Assembly (NCBI GenBank): GCA_002385675.1
Contig: DGDY01000117.1
Location: 1-15,401, forward strand
Reading direction: 5' to 3'
DNA: 15,401 bases
From: Anaerolineales bacterium UBA3940
GTDB lineage: Bacteria; Chloroflexota; Anaerolineae; Aggregatilineales; UBA3940
Within the stretch, counting starts at the first letter, position 1; each line of letters begins with the position of its first letter. Of the stretch, positions 6,097-14,045 are shown one piece after another. The translations under genes were made by a program, and so were the position numbers. The notes below the pieces were generated by a model. It saw only the letters and a program-made list of their open reading frames with translations. It had not been told where the DNA came from and made no database searches.

Positions 6097-7536
6097 TCAG
6101 TCGGCCAGACGCGGCTTGATCACCGCGAAGTAGGCCACCAGCCCGATCGCGCTCAGCACGACCACCACGCTCAGCGAGCCGAGCAGCGCGATCAGCCAGT
6201 TGGGCAGCCCGCCGCTGCCCGCGCGCTCGTCCTGAACCTCGCCCGCCGCTGCTCGCGGCTGCGCGCCGAACTCGTGCGAGAGGATGTCGCCGCCCTTCAC
6301 CTCAACGCGCCAGCTTTGATCGGTGGTCGGCACGAAGTGGTCGCCGGTCCACGAGACCTCGTACGCGCCGGGTAGCAGTTCGGCGAAGCAGTGCGGCTCG
6401 CTGATGCCGTCTGTTGTGTAGCGGCTCACCGTTTCCGCGCCGTCGCTCAGCACGAACGTCACCCCGGCGAGGTTCGGCTCCTGCGGGTCGCGGACGGCGT
6501 TGCCGTTGACGTCTTCATAGCTCAGCACGCACAGCGTCCCCGTGCCGAGCGCCTCCCCGGTAGCGGTCGGCTGCTCGGTGGCCGGCTCGGCGGTCGGCTC
6601 AGCCGGTGGCTCGGTGGCTTCCGTCGCCTCCTCGGTTGGCTCGGTCGTCTCCGCCGGAGGCGCGCTCTCGCCGGGCTTGATCAGTAGTTGCTGCCCCAGC
6701 ACGATAATGTCGTCGGAGGGCAGGTTGTTCAACTCGACGATCTGCTGGACCGTCACGCCATACAGCGCAGCGATCGTGCCCAGCATGTCGCCTTCCTGCA
6801 CGGTGTGGACGATCCGCCCGGTGGCGTCTGGCGTGGCGATCTGGTATCCGTCGTCCGGCTGCTGCCCCGGCTGCGGCGTGGCCGCGCCCGGTGTCGTGGT
6901 GGGGGCGGAGCCACTGCCGATCGGCGTCAGGCTGGCGTCGTCAAAGAAAACGTCGTTGTGTGCCAGGCACCAGTTGGGCTGGCTTCGGGTAAAAACGGTG
7001 ACGTGGTCTGCGGCGGCGGTTGCCTCGACGGCAAGCTGCATGTAGCCCGACATGGGGTAGACCGCTCCTGACCACACGACCGAACCGGAGGACGCGTCCG
7101 TGCCGCCGTTCGGGTCGATGCCGATCCACACGGCGGTGTAATCCGGGTTCTGGTAGTTCTCGTCTGCCGAGACAGCCTTGGCCCAGATCGTAAAGCGAAG
7201 CTGTGTACCCGGTGTCACACTGACTCGCTGGTACAGCCCGGCGTTGTGGCTGGCGAATGCCGTGTAGTAGTGCGCGGCGTACGCGCCGGAGCGCATCTCG
7301 GCGGAGTTGATCTGAAAGACGGGGCGCTCCCAGTTGCCGCAGCGGTCGACGGTGTCTTGGCCTCTGTTCACGATGGCCCACATCTCCCACCCGGAGAGCG
7401 AGCCGGACTCAAAGCCGGGGTTCTGGAGCAGGTTGGTCTGCGCGTCGGGGGCGCTCAGCACGGGGCTGGCGAGGAGCGCCAGCGCGAGTACGGTCAGAAT
7501 GGCCACAGCGGCCCGAAGATTTCGCGTGGGTGTCAT
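6097..7536 (-). CDS. Exported membrane-anchored surface protein with LysM and SdrD/Cna-B-like domains
   Basis: The 479-residue protein has a signal peptide (RNLRAA, hydrophobic core 9-23, likely cleavage near LSA 28-30). A jelly-roll-like, possibly carbohydrate-binding region follows (about 34-205; starts LLQNPGFESG, ends FFDDASL). Next come a Thr/Pro linker, a LysM domain (about 242-288, HTVQEGD to GQQLLIKPG), a Pro/Thr/Glu-rich linker (289-330) and an SdrD/Cna-B-like domain (about 333-424, with the Ca-loop-like DVNGNAVRDPQEP). The C terminus is one membrane helix (445-472) with a short basic tail, KPRLAD. LysM modules bind N-acetylglucosamine polymers, so this is probably a wall- or envelope-associated protein held in the membrane. 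AAGG lies 9 bases before the ATG. The gene has its own promoter and a shared terminator. Domain calls are by pattern; the N-terminal fold is the least certain. No enzymatic domain is visible. Confidence 0.85.
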   Translation of the reverse strand: MTPTRNLRAAVAILTVLALALLASPVLSAPDAQTNLLQNPGFESGSLSGWEMWAIVNRGQDTVDRCGNWERPVFQINSAEMRSGAYAAHYYTAFASHNAGLYQRVSVTPGTQLRFTIWAKAVSADENYQNPDYTAVWIGIDPNGGTDASSGSVVWSGAVYPMSGYMQLAVEATAAADHVTVFTRSQPNWCLAHNDVFFDDASLTPIGSGSAPTTTPGAATPQPGQQPDDGYQIATPDATGRIVHTVQEGDMLGTIAALYGVTVQQIVELNNLPSDDIIVLGQQLLIKPGESAPPAETTEPTEEATEATEPPAEPTAEPATEQPTATGEALGTGTLCVLSYEDVNGNAVRDPQEPNLAGVTFVLSDGAETVSRYTTDGISEPHCFAELLPGAYEVSWTGDHFVPTTDQSWRVEVKGGDILSHEFGAQPRAAAGEVQDERAGSGGLPNWLIALLGSLSVVVVLSAIGLVAYFAVIKPRLAD

Positions 7537-7635
7537 AGGAGTCAGCCTTCAGGTCTGGGATCAGAGTCAACCGGCGGCTGCCGGGCTGTTAATTGCGGGT
7601 ACAGGTTGCTGGTGGTCCGCTATTTATCGCTGCAC

Positions 7636-7664
7636 ATGATAACGCTTACTGCCCTGTATGACAA
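7636..7664 (-). promoter_or_regulatory. Promoter for the LysM surface protein gene
   Basis: On the minus strand TTGTCA (7664-7659) and TATCAT (7641-7636) are separated by exactly 17 bases, each matching the sigma-70-type consensus at 5/6. Transcription from near 7629 would give a leader of about 93 bases before the ATG at 7536. Confidence 0.68.
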
Positions 7665-7719
7665 AGCGGGTGGGGAGAGCTGAGAATACAACAGTTTGCC
7701 GGTCTGGCAGCGGTTGCCT

Positions 7720-7814
7720 GAGGTTGAACCTCCTCCGTGCGACCCGTAGGTCGCGAAGCGACCGCAGGCCGGAGGGGGTTCGCAGGCCCGGCCCGGTTGG
7801 ATGGGCCTCCATCC
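7720..7814. repeat. Cluster of palindromes and mutually exclusive hairpins between divergent promoters
   Basis: The 344-base gap holds two divergent promoters and, between them, this structured block. It begins with an odd palindrome GAGGTT-G-AACCTC (7720-7732), which looks operator-like. Then GCGACC (7739-7744), GGTCGC (7749-7754) and GCGACC (7758-7763) follow in a row; the middle arm can pair with either neighbour (loops CGTA or GAA) but not both. Last is GGATGG-GCCT-CCATCC (7799-7814). The sequence between them repeats GCAGGCC twice. There is no T-run, so these are not plain terminators. An intergenic repeat or a regulatory site are both possible. Confidence 0.5.
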
Positions 7815-7822
7815 CTCACCGC

Positions 7823-7851
7823 TTGACTCCCCCACCGGCACAGACTATAAC
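7823..7851 (+). promoter_or_regulatory. Promoter for the glycosyltransferase gene
   Basis: TTGACT (7823-7828) and TATAAC (7846-7851) are spaced by 17 bases, each 5/6 to consensus, the clearest promoter in the window. Transcription would begin near 7858, leaving a short leader that contains GGAGA (7868-7872) 8 bases before the ATG at 7881. Confidence 0.75.
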
Positions 7852-7880
7852 TCAGGTACAGTTACCCGGAGACGACAGCC

Positions 7881-9068
7881 ATGAACCCGACTCACAACCC
7901 CGCTTCCCGCCCCCTGCGCGTGCTGATGTTCTCTAAGGCCTGCGTGGTTGGTACGTACCAGCGCAAGCTGGAGTTGATCGGCGCGCACCCGGACATCGAC
8001 CTCACCGTCGTCGTGCCGCCGTACTGGAAGGACGCACGCGGCAAGCTCGTGCTGGAGCGAGCCTATACAGACCATTACCGGCTCGTCGTCGAGCCGATGC
8101 GCTTCAACGGCAACTTTCACCTGCACTTCTACCCCGGGCTTGGCCGGGTGATCGAAGAGGTGCAGCCCGACATCGTTCACGCCGACGAGGAGCCGTACAA
8201 CTTGGCCACCTTCCACGCGTTGAGGCTCGCCCGCCGCGCCGGGGCGAAGACGCTCTTCTTCTCGTGGCAGAACATCCTGCGGCGCTATCCCTTCCCCTTT
8301 GCGCAGATGGAGAAGTGGGTGCTGCGCCACGCAGATTACGCCCTGGTCGGCAACGAGGAAGCCGTCGGGGTGTGGCGGCAGAAGGGGTATGAAGGCCCGC
8401 TCATGGTGCTGCCGCAGTTCGGGGTGGACCCGGAGGTTTTCTCCCCCGGTGACCCGCCTGAGGACCGCGAGCCGTTCGTGATCGGCTTTGCGGGGCGGCT
8501 CGTACCGGAGAAGGGGCTTGACATGCTGATCCGTGCGGCGGCGAAGCTGCCGGGGCGCTGGGTGCTGCGCCTGCTGGGCGATGGCCCGGAGCGGGCGGCC
8601 CTGCAGGAACTGGCCGGGGTCTACAACATCTCCGGCAGCGTGAGCTTCGAGAAAGGCATCCCGTCGACGGAGATGCCTGGCTTCTACCGCTCGCTCGACG
8701 TGTTTGTGTTGCCCTCGCAGACGCGCCCCAACTGGAAGGAGCAGTTCGGGCGGGTGATTATCGAGGCGATGGCCTGCGGCGTGCCGGTCGTCGGCTCGAG
8801 GTCCGGAGCGATACCGGAGGTGATCGGCCCGGCGGGGCTACTGTTTGACGAGACGGATGAGGATGCGCTCGCTGCGCACCTTGCAGCGCTGAAGCGCGAT
8901 GTTTCGCTGCGGCGAGCGCTCGCCGTCGCCGGGCGGCAGCGCGTGCTGCGGCACTTCACGCAGGAGCAGATCGCTGCGCGGACCGTCGAGGTGTACCGTA
9001 CGCTCGCGGGGAGAGGCGGCGAGAACCCGGCTAACAGCCCGGATTCCGAAAATGCACCACAAGTCTGA
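7881..9068 (+). CDS. GT4-family glycosyltransferase
   Basis: This is a 395-residue GT-B fold retaining glycosyltransferase, which would transfer a sugar from a nucleotide-sugar donor. The N-terminal acceptor half (about 11-190) includes DIVHADEEPYNL (98-109) and the short strand ALVGNEEA. The C-terminal donor half (about 198-375) starts VIGFAGRLVPEKG (200-212) and includes RLLGDGPER (230-238). The EX7E donor-site motif is EQFGRVIIE (287-295), followed by AMACGVPVVGS and GAIPEV. No membrane segment or signal is seen, so it is cytosolic or membrane-peripheral. GGAGA lies 8 bases before the ATG, and a strong promoter sits just upstream. It stands alone, with no sugar-synthesis neighbours, so the acceptor (capsule, glycolipid or other) cannot be named. 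The last 20 or so residues are Asn/Ser/Pro-rich and probably unstructured. The family call is secure. Confidence 0.9.
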   Translation: MNPTHNPASRPLRVLMFSKACVVGTYQRKLELIGAHPDIDLTVVVPPYWKDARGKLVLERAYTDHYRLVVEPMRFNGNFHLHFYPGLGRVIEEVQPDIVHADEEPYNLATFHALRLARRAGAKTLFFSWQNILRRYPFPFAQMEKWVLRHADYALVGNEEAVGVWRQKGYEGPLMVLPQFGVDPEVFSPGDPPEDREPFVIGFAGRLVPEKGLDMLIRAAAKLPGRWVLRLLGDGPERAALQELAGVYNISGSVSFEKGIPSTEMPGFYRSLDVFVLPSQTRPNWKEQFGRVIIEAMACGVPVVGSRSGAIPEVIGPAGLLFDETDEDALAAHLAALKRDVSLRRALAVAGRQRVLRHFTQEQIAARTVEVYRTLAGRGGENPANSPDSENAPQV

Positions 9069-9080
9069 TACAAGTCTGAT
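9059..9080 (+). repeat. Tandem 11-base duplication at the glycosyltransferase stop codon
   Basis: ACAAGTCTGAT occurs twice back to back (9059-9069 and 9070-9080). The first copy contains the stop codon (TGA, 9066-9068) and the second lies just outside the gene. It looks like a recent slippage duplication. The remaining bases up to 9280 show no clear promoter; only a 5-bp hairpin GGAGC/GCTCC (9243-9255) stands before the clpC ribosome-binding site. Confidence 0.7.
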
Positions 9081-9280
9081 ATCGTTCTTACATGCCTTTG
9101 ATAGTATGTGGGTGCGTTTTGAGAGACAATACGCGTGCAGCAATCCGTAATGAAAGCCGTTATTTGGATTTACAGGTGTAGATCAGATTGTCAGTTCTCG
9201 CAGGGCAATGGCCTCCTGCATGACCACGTTCTGAGACTGATAGGAGCTAGGCTCCCTGATCAAGGGTGAAGGGAAGCGTT

Positions 9281-11755
9281 ATGAACCGATTTGATCGTTT
9301 TACCGAGCGCGCGCAGGACGCGACCCAGCGAGCGCTTGAAATCCTACAGCGGTATGGGCACACCCAGATCGATACCGAGCACATTATGCTGGCCCTGCTT
9401 GAGCAGCCCGATGGGGTCGTGGGCCAGATTTTAGAGTACCTGAAGGTTGATATTCGGGATCTTCAGAGCCGGCTTGACGAAGACCTCCGCAACTCGCCGC
9501 GTGCGGCGGCCATTTATGGCGGCGGTGCGGGCCAGGTGTTCATCACGCCGCGCGTCAACCGCGTGATTGAGGGCGCTCAGGAAGAGGCGAGCCGCCTCAA
9601 CGACGAGTACATTTCGACCGAGCACATCTTCCTTGCCATCCTGAGCAACCGCAATACGCCGGCCTCGCGCTTCCTGCGCGAAGCGGGCGTCACCCGTGAC
9701 CGCGTCATGGAGGCCATCCAGCACATTCGCGGCGGCCAGCGCGTCACCGACCCGCAGGCTGAGAGCCGCTACCGCACGCTGGAGAAGTACAGCCGTGACC
9801 TGACCGCTCTGGCGGCTGCCGGCAAGCTGGACCCGGTCATCGGGCGTGATGAGGAGATCCTGCGGCTGATCCAGGTGTTGAGCCGCCGGACCAAGAACAA
9901 CCCGGTGCTCATCGGTGAGGCAGGCGTCGGCAAGACGGCCATCGTCGAGGGGCTGGCCCAGAAGATCGTCAACAACGACGTGCCCGAAATCCTGATGGGC
10001 AAGCGCGTGGTGGAGCTGGACCTCGCCGCGATGCTCGCCGGCTCGCGCTTCCGGGGTGAGTTCGAGGAGCGTCTGAAGTCGGCCATTGAGGAAGTCCAGC
10101 GCGCCCAGGGCGAAATCATCCTGTTCATCGACGAGATCCACCAGGTGGTGGGCGCGGGCGCGGCTCAGGGCGCGCTTGACGCAGGCAACATGCTCAAGCC
10201 CGCGCTGGCGCGTGGCGAGCTTCAGACCGTCGGCGCTACCACGCTGGACGAGTACCGCAAGTACATCGAGAAGGACTCCGCGCTGGAGCGCCGCTTCGCG
10301 CCGATCTTCGTTGAGGAGCCGTCGATAGAGGCGACGATCGAGATGCTTCAGGGGCTGAAGGCCCGCTACGAGGCGCACCACAACGTGACCATCACGGATG
10401 CGGCGCTCGTTGCGGCGGCGCGGCTGAGCCAGCGCTACGTGACCGAACGCCACCTGCCCGACAAGGCGATTGACCTGCTCGACGAGGCGGCGGCAGCGGT
10501 GCGCGTGGCGCTCTACCAGATGCCGAGCCACCTGAAGGAGATGAAGCACGAGATCGACCACCTGGCTGCCGAGGAGGAGCAGGCCGCGCTGTCCGGCGAC
10601 TATCAGGCTGCCGCCCAGTACAAGACGGAGCGCCTCCAGCTTGAGGCCGAGTACGAGGCTCTCTATGAGGAGTGGCGGCAGGAGAGCCGGCTCGATGAGG
10701 TCGTCGATGAGGACGACATCGCCGAGGTGGTCGCCCGGTGGACGGGTATCCCGGTACAGCAGATGCTCCAGACTGAGGCCGAAAAGCTGCTTCACATGGA
10801 GGAGCGCCTGCACCAGCGCATCATCGGCCAGCGTGAGGCGGTTGCAGCGGTATCCGACGCGATCCGTCGTGCCCGCTCGGGGCTGAAGGACCCGCGCCGT
10901 CCGATTGGCTCGTTCATCTTCCTGGGCTCGTCGGGTGTTGGTAAGACCGAGTTGGCGAAGGCGCTGGCGGAGTTCCTGTTCGACGACGAGGATGCGCTGC
11001 TGCGCATCGACATGAGCGAGTACCGCGAGCAGCACACGACCGCACGGCTGTTTGGTGCGCCTCCGGGGTATGTCGGCTACGAAGAGGGCGGCCAGCTCAC
11101 CGAGGCGGTTCGCCGTCGTCCGTACCGGGTCATCCTGTTCGATGAGATCGAAAAGGCGCACCCGGACGTGTGGAACGCACTGCTCCAGATTCTGGACGAC
11201 GGGCGTCTGACGGACGGCCAGGGGCGCACGGTTGACTTCCGCAACACGGTCATCATCATGACGAGCAACCTGGGCACGAGCTTCGTGCGCCGGGGCGGTA
11301 CGCTGGGCTTCGCGCCGAGCAAGGACGAGCAGCCCGTAGTGAACCACGCCGAGATCGAGAAGGCGCTGAAGGAAACCTTCCGGCCCGAGTTCCTCAACCG
11401 TGTGGACGAGATCATCATCTTCTCGCCGCTCACGATCGAGGATGTCAAGCAGATTGTCGACCTGCAGATGGCCGACATCCGCCAGCGGTTGGAGGAGCAG
11501 GGTCTGTACGTCCAGATGACGGAGCGCGCCCGCGAGTGGCTGGCAAACCAGGGCTACGACCCGGCGTTTGGTGCTCGCCCGCTGCGCCGCGCGCTGCAGA
11601 AGTACGTCGAGAGCCCGCTCTCGATCCGGCTTCTGCGCGGCGACTTCCCCGCCGGCACCACGGTGGTCGTGGACGCCGACGAGGAGCAGGGCATCGTGTT
11701 CCAGGTGCCTCAACTGCCCATCGATACCGAGGCGGACTACAGCTACACGACGTAG
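9281..11755 (+). CDS. clpC: ATP-dependent Clp protease ATP-binding subunit ClpC
   Basis: This is an 824-residue Hsp100 AAA+ unfoldase that feeds proteins to the ClpP peptidase. Domains in order: paired Clp-N repeats (about 3-148); first AAA+ with Walker A GEAGVGKT (212-219), Walker B LFIDE (281-285) and the arginine pair in LERRF (335-339); a short UVR-type middle domain (about 420-458); second AAA+ with Walker A GSSGVGKT (549-556), Walker B ILFDE (618-622) and the sensor-2 stretch GARPL (764-768). The ClpP-docking tripeptide LGF is present at 675-677, so this is a protease partner and not a ClpB disaggregase; the short middle domain agrees. The ATG at 9281 has GAAGGGA at 9268-9274. The in-frame GTG at 9266 overlaps that site and is rejected. 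No ctsR, mcsA or mcsB neighbours are seen, and no CIRCE or CtsR operator is evident. The last residues are acidic and Tyr-rich ([10 protein letters not shown]). Confidence 0.96.
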   Translation: MNRFDRFTERAQDATQRALEILQRYGHTQIDTEHIMLALLEQPDGVVGQILEYLKVDIRDLQSRLDEDLRNSPRAAAIYGGGAGQVFITPRVNRVIEGAQEEASRLNDEYISTEHIFLAILSNRNTPASRFLREAGVTRDRVMEAIQHIRGGQRVTDPQAESRYRTLEKYSRDLTALAAAGKLDPVIGRDEEILRLIQVLSRRTKNNPVLIGEAGVGKTAIVEGLAQKIVNNDVPEILMGKRVVELDLAAMLAGSRFRGEFEERLKSAIEEVQRAQGEIILFIDEIHQVVGAGAAQGALDAGNMLKPALARGELQTVGATTLDEYRKYIEKDSALERRFAPIFVEEPSIEATIEMLQGLKARYEAHHNVTITDAALVAAARLSQRYVTERHLPDKAIDLLDEAAAAVRVALYQMPSHLKEMKHEIDHLAAEEEQAALSGDYQAAAQYKTERLQLEAEYEALYEEWRQESRLDEVVDEDDIAEVVARWTGIPVQQMLQTEAEKLLHMEERLHQRIIGQREAVAAVSDAIRRARSGLKDPRRPIGSFIFLGSSGVGKTELAKALAEFLFDDEDALLRIDMSEYREQHTTARLFGAPPGYVGYEEGGQLTEAVRRRPYRVILFDEIEKAHPDVWNALLQILDDGRLTDGQGRTVDFRNTVIIMTSNLGTSFVRRGGTLGFAPSKDEQPVVNHAEIEKALKETFRPEFLNRVDEIIIFSPLTIEDVKQIVDLQMADIRQRLEEQGLYVQMTERAREWLANQGYDPAFGARPLRRALQKYVESPLSIRLLRGDFPAGTTVVVDADEEQGIVFQVPQLPIDTEADYSYTT

Positions 11756-11775
11756 CCACCCTCGTGACAATAAAG

Positions 11776-11808
11776 AACCCCACCCCAACCGGGTGGGGTT
11801 TTTGTTTG
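11776..11808 (+). terminator. Intrinsic terminator of clpC
   Basis: AACCCCACCC (11776-11785), loop CAACC, and GGGTGGGGTT (11791-11800) form a perfect 10-bp stem followed by TTTG and TTTG. It begins 21 bases after the clpC stop and is a textbook rho-independent terminator. Confidence 0.95.
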
Positions 11809-11930
11809 CCGGAGCTTCCAACTTTCGTCAAAATGCTTCCTGATGCTCGTACCTGGCGTTATTCGTTCTCATAATGACGAGAAAGATCACTTGCGCCCCC
11901 TGCCGAGTGTCACATCCTAACCCGTGAGGA

Positions 11931-11959
11931 TTGTGTTTCTACTTGCATGACATTAAAAT
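11931..11959 (+). promoter_or_regulatory. Candidate promoter for the Fur-family gene
   Basis: TTGTGT (11931-11936) and TAAAAT (11954-11959) are 17 bases apart (3/6 and 5/6 to consensus), which places transcription start near 11966, about 20 bases before the ATG. An alternative set, TTGCAT (11943-11948) and TACACT (11966-11971), would start too close to the gene. An inverted repeat TTCTC-N8-GAGAA lies further up (11866-11883), but it is short and not a recognisable Fur box. Confidence 0.42.
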
Positions 11960-11985
11960 ACCCTCTACACTAGCCAGAAGGCGTC

Positions 11986-12489
11986 ATGGGCCCTGAATTA
12001 CACGAACTTGTCGAACAACTTCGCTCTAGGGGACATCGCATTACTCGACCACGACGCTGGACACTGGCCGTTCTCTACGAAGAGAACCGCCACATGACCT
12101 GCGAGGAAGTCCAGCAAGGGCTCGCCAGGCGGGGTGTCCAGGTCGATGATGCGACGGTCTACCGCACCCTGCAGTGGCTCAAACAGAATCGTATTGTCTC
12201 GCAGATGACGCGCGGCACCGGCGCTGATGTCTATGCTCTTATCGGCACGGACCGGCACCACCATCTCATCTGCGTTGAATGCGGCTCTGTGAGTGAGATG
12301 GGTGACGAGTTGTTTGCCGAACTCCGCGAGGAGATCCGTCGGCAATACGGGTTCGTCTCCCACATTGATCATTACGCCATCTTTGGTTTATGTGCCCGCT
12401 GCCACGCCAGGCAGCAGTCAGAGAGCAACATGGCAAGCCCCCAGCTTCAAGAGCCATTCCTGAGCCTTAGGGGGCACGATCACCGCTGA
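11986..12489 (+). CDS. Fur-family metal-dependent transcriptional regulator
   Basis: This is a 167-residue DNA-binding repressor of the Fur/PerR/Zur superfamily. The winged helix covers about 1-85 (RITRPRRWTLAVLYEENRH; VDDATVYRTLQWL as the recognition helix region). The dimerisation/metal part carries HHHLICVEC (91-99) and CARC (136-139), the two CxxC pairs that form the structural zinc site. By my recall of the Bacillus PerR alignment, residue 104 is the PerR Asp; here it is Glu. PerR Asp85 also seems absent. This argues against a peroxide sensor and for a Fur-like (Fe, Zn or Mn) role. The C-terminal 24 residues after the zinc site are polar and of no known fold. AGAAGG lies 4 bases before the ATG, a tight spacing. 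It stands between clpC and kamA; regulation of kamA is possible but not shown by any operator. Confidence 0.9.
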   Translation: MGPELHELVEQLRSRGHRITRPRRWTLAVLYEENRHMTCEEVQQGLARRGVQVDDATVYRTLQWLKQNRIVSQMTRGTGADVYALIGTDRHHHLICVECGSVSEMGDELFAELREEIRRQYGFVSHIDHYAIFGLCARCHARQQSESNMASPQLQEPFLSLRGHDHR

Positions 12490-12558
12490 TATTCTCGACT
12501 TCTCCCCGATTACCGCTTACAGAAATTTTGTGGGTGGGGCGGGGGTATGATATTCTCG
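12487..12558 (+). repeat. Direct repeat TGATATTCTCG, 61 bases apart, before kamA
   Basis: TGATATTCTCG occurs at 12487-12497 (overlapping the stop of the Fur-family gene) and again at 12548-12558. The second copy is an extended -10 (TG-A-TATTCT) of the kamA promoter. The first has TTAGGG 18 bases upstream and could be a second, weaker start. A shorter copy, TGATATTCT, is at 14027-14035 before the next gene. Confidence 0.6.
12528..12556 (+). promoter_or_regulatory. Extended -10 promoter for kamA with a G-run spacer
   Basis: TTGTGG (12528-12533) and TATTCT (12551-12556) are 17 bases apart, and TG at 12548-12549 makes an extended -10. The spacer region holds runs of 3, 4 and 5 G (12532-12545). 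Transcription near 12563 would leave a leader of about 53 bases with AGAGGA (12601-12606) 9 bases before the ATG at 12616. Confidence 0.55.
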
Positions 12559-12615
12559 TCGTAGCGCAGGGACACGCGTTGCTACCAGGGAAAAGTCGGG
12601 AGAGGACAAATCTAA

Positions 12616-13986
12616 ATGGCTGTTTCACCAACTGCCGACCAGAAGGCTGTAGACAAGCCGTTCGCACCAGGGGCCCAGGAATACACACCCCGGCCCGCTA
12701 TCTGGGCTGACGTGCCCCAGGAAAAGTGGGATGATTGGCGCTGGCAGTTAAGCAACCGCCTCAACACCATTGAAGAACTAAGCCAGGTTATCGACCTCAC
12801 AGAAGAAGAACTGGAGGGCCTCAGCGCGGAGGGCAAGTTCCGCGTCGACATTACGCCCTATTTCGCCAGCCTGCTTGAGCCGGACCCCTACGGCCCGGTG
12901 CGCATGCAGGTCATCCCCAAAGGGCGGGAGCTTGTCCCCTTCGACTCCATGATGGCGGACAGCCTCGCCGAGGACGCCCATTCCCCGGTGCCCGGCCTCG
13001 TGCATCGCTACCCCGACAGGGTGCTGATGCTCACCACGACCCAGTGTGCGAGCTACTGCCGCTACTGCACCCGCTCGCGTGTTGTCGGGGACCCGACGGC
13101 GAACTTCAGCCGTGCCGATCACGAAGCGCAGCTTGAATATTTGAGAAATGCGTCGCAGGTTCGCGACGTTTTGCTCTCCGGCGGGGACCCGCTCACCATG
13201 CCGGAGCGCATGCTGGAGTATCTGCTCGCGCAGCTCCGCGAAATCCCGCACATCGAGATCATCCGTATTGGCTCGCGGGTGCCTGTCTTCCTGCCGCAGC
13301 GCATCACCGACGAGCTGGTCGAGATGCTGCGCAAGTACCACCCGCTTTGGATCAACATCCACGTTAACCACCCACGAGAGATCACGCCTGAACTGAGCCG
13401 GGCGCTCGCCAAGCTCGCCGACGCGGGCATCCCGCTGGGTAACCAGTCGGTGCTGCTGCGCGGCGTGAATGACCTGCCCGAAATCCAGATGGCGCTGGTT
13501 CACAAGCTGGTCAAGAACCGGGTGCGCCCGTACTACCTCTACCAGTGCGACCTGGTGCAGGGCGCGGGGCACTTCCGTACGCCGGTCAGCGTTGGCCTGG
13601 AGATCATCGAGCATCTGCGCGGCCATACCTCCGGCTACGCCGTGCCGACCTACGTGATCGACGCGCCGGGCGGCGGCGGAAAGATCCCTGTCATGCCGGA
13701 GTATGTGATCAGCCGGGGGCCGGGCAAGATCGTGCTGCGCAACTACGAGGGCTTCATCACCACCTACACTGAGCCGGAAGACGAATACACGCGCAACCGG
13801 GAGCAGATGCTGAAGTACCTTGAGGGCTACGAGCGCGATGAGGGCGTGCAACTGGGCGTCGCGGGGCTGGTGTCCGGGCACAAGATGACGATCAAGCCGG
13901 AGGGCTTCGACGAGGTTCACCGGCGGGGTCGTAAAGGGCAGGTAGAAAAACGAGGTAAGCGTAACTACTGGGACGACTACAGCTAA
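12616..13986 (+). CDS. kamA: L-lysine 2,3-aminomutase (radical SAM)
   Basis: KamA interconverts L-lysine and L-beta-lysine using S-adenosylmethionine, a 4Fe-4S cluster and pyridoxal phosphate. The cluster motif CxxxCxxC is C144, C148, C151 (CASYCRYC), followed by TRSR. The PLP lysine lies in the loop PGGGGK (K356). The two acidic residues that in the clostridial enzyme hold the epsilon-amino group of lysine appear conserved, in QCDLVQG (D312) and VIDAPGG (D349). This favours lysine over glutamate aminomutase, in which these positions differ. At 456 residues it is full length; the N-terminal WADVPQEKWDDW stretch is typical, and the last 30 residues are basic. The product could serve as an osmolyte precursor or in lysine breakdown, but neither the acetyltransferase (AblB) nor fermentation genes are present here. 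EpmB-type EF-P modification is less likely given the length. Start ATG 12616 is preceded by AGAGGA (9 bases). Confidence 0.93.
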   Translation: MAVSPTADQKAVDKPFAPGAQEYTPRPAIWADVPQEKWDDWRWQLSNRLNTIEELSQVIDLTEEELEGLSAEGKFRVDITPYFASLLEPDPYGPVRMQVIPKGRELVPFDSMMADSLAEDAHSPVPGLVHRYPDRVLMLTTTQCASYCRYCTRSRVVGDPTANFSRADHEAQLEYLRNASQVRDVLLSGGDPLTMPERMLEYLLAQLREIPHIEIIRIGSRVPVFLPQRITDELVEMLRKYHPLWINIHVNHPREITPELSRALAKLADAGIPLGNQSVLLRGVNDLPEIQMALVHKLVKNRVRPYYLYQCDLVQGAGHFRTPVSVGLEIIEHLRGHTSGYAVPTYVIDAPGGGGKIPVMPEYVISRGPGKIVLRNYEGFITTYTEPEDEYTRNREQMLKYLEGYERDEGVQLGVAGLVSGHKMTIKPEGFDEVHRRGRKGQVEKRGKRNYWDDYS

Positions 13987-14045
13987 CCGAATAAGCAATA
14001 CGAGCACCCGAACTGCCACACGTCGTTGATATTCTAGGAGCGCTT

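Noticed and set aside
7246..7683. 145-codon plus-strand frame over the start of the LysM protein gene
   Set aside because: Antisense to a signal peptide and domain that are well supported, and it covers the minus-strand promoter.
9069..9280. CIRCE or CtsR heat-shock operator before clpC
   Set aside because: Neither the TTAGCACTC-N9-GAGTGCTAA inverted repeat nor the GGTCAAA heptad repeat is present.
9431..11821. 796-codon open frame on the minus strand across clpC
   Set aside because: It is a shadow of clpC caused by G/C-ending codons. The plus-strand frame has full AAA+ motifs, a ribosome-binding site and a terminator; the antisense product is low-complexity and matches nothing I know.
12490..12615. 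Lysine riboswitch upstream of kamA
   Set aside because: The gap is only 126 bases, shorter than the known lysine riboswitch, and no matching stem arrangement could be seen.
12778..14019. 413-codon minus-strand frame across kamA
   Set aside because: Shadow of kamA. The plus frame has CxxxCxxC and the PLP lysine motif.
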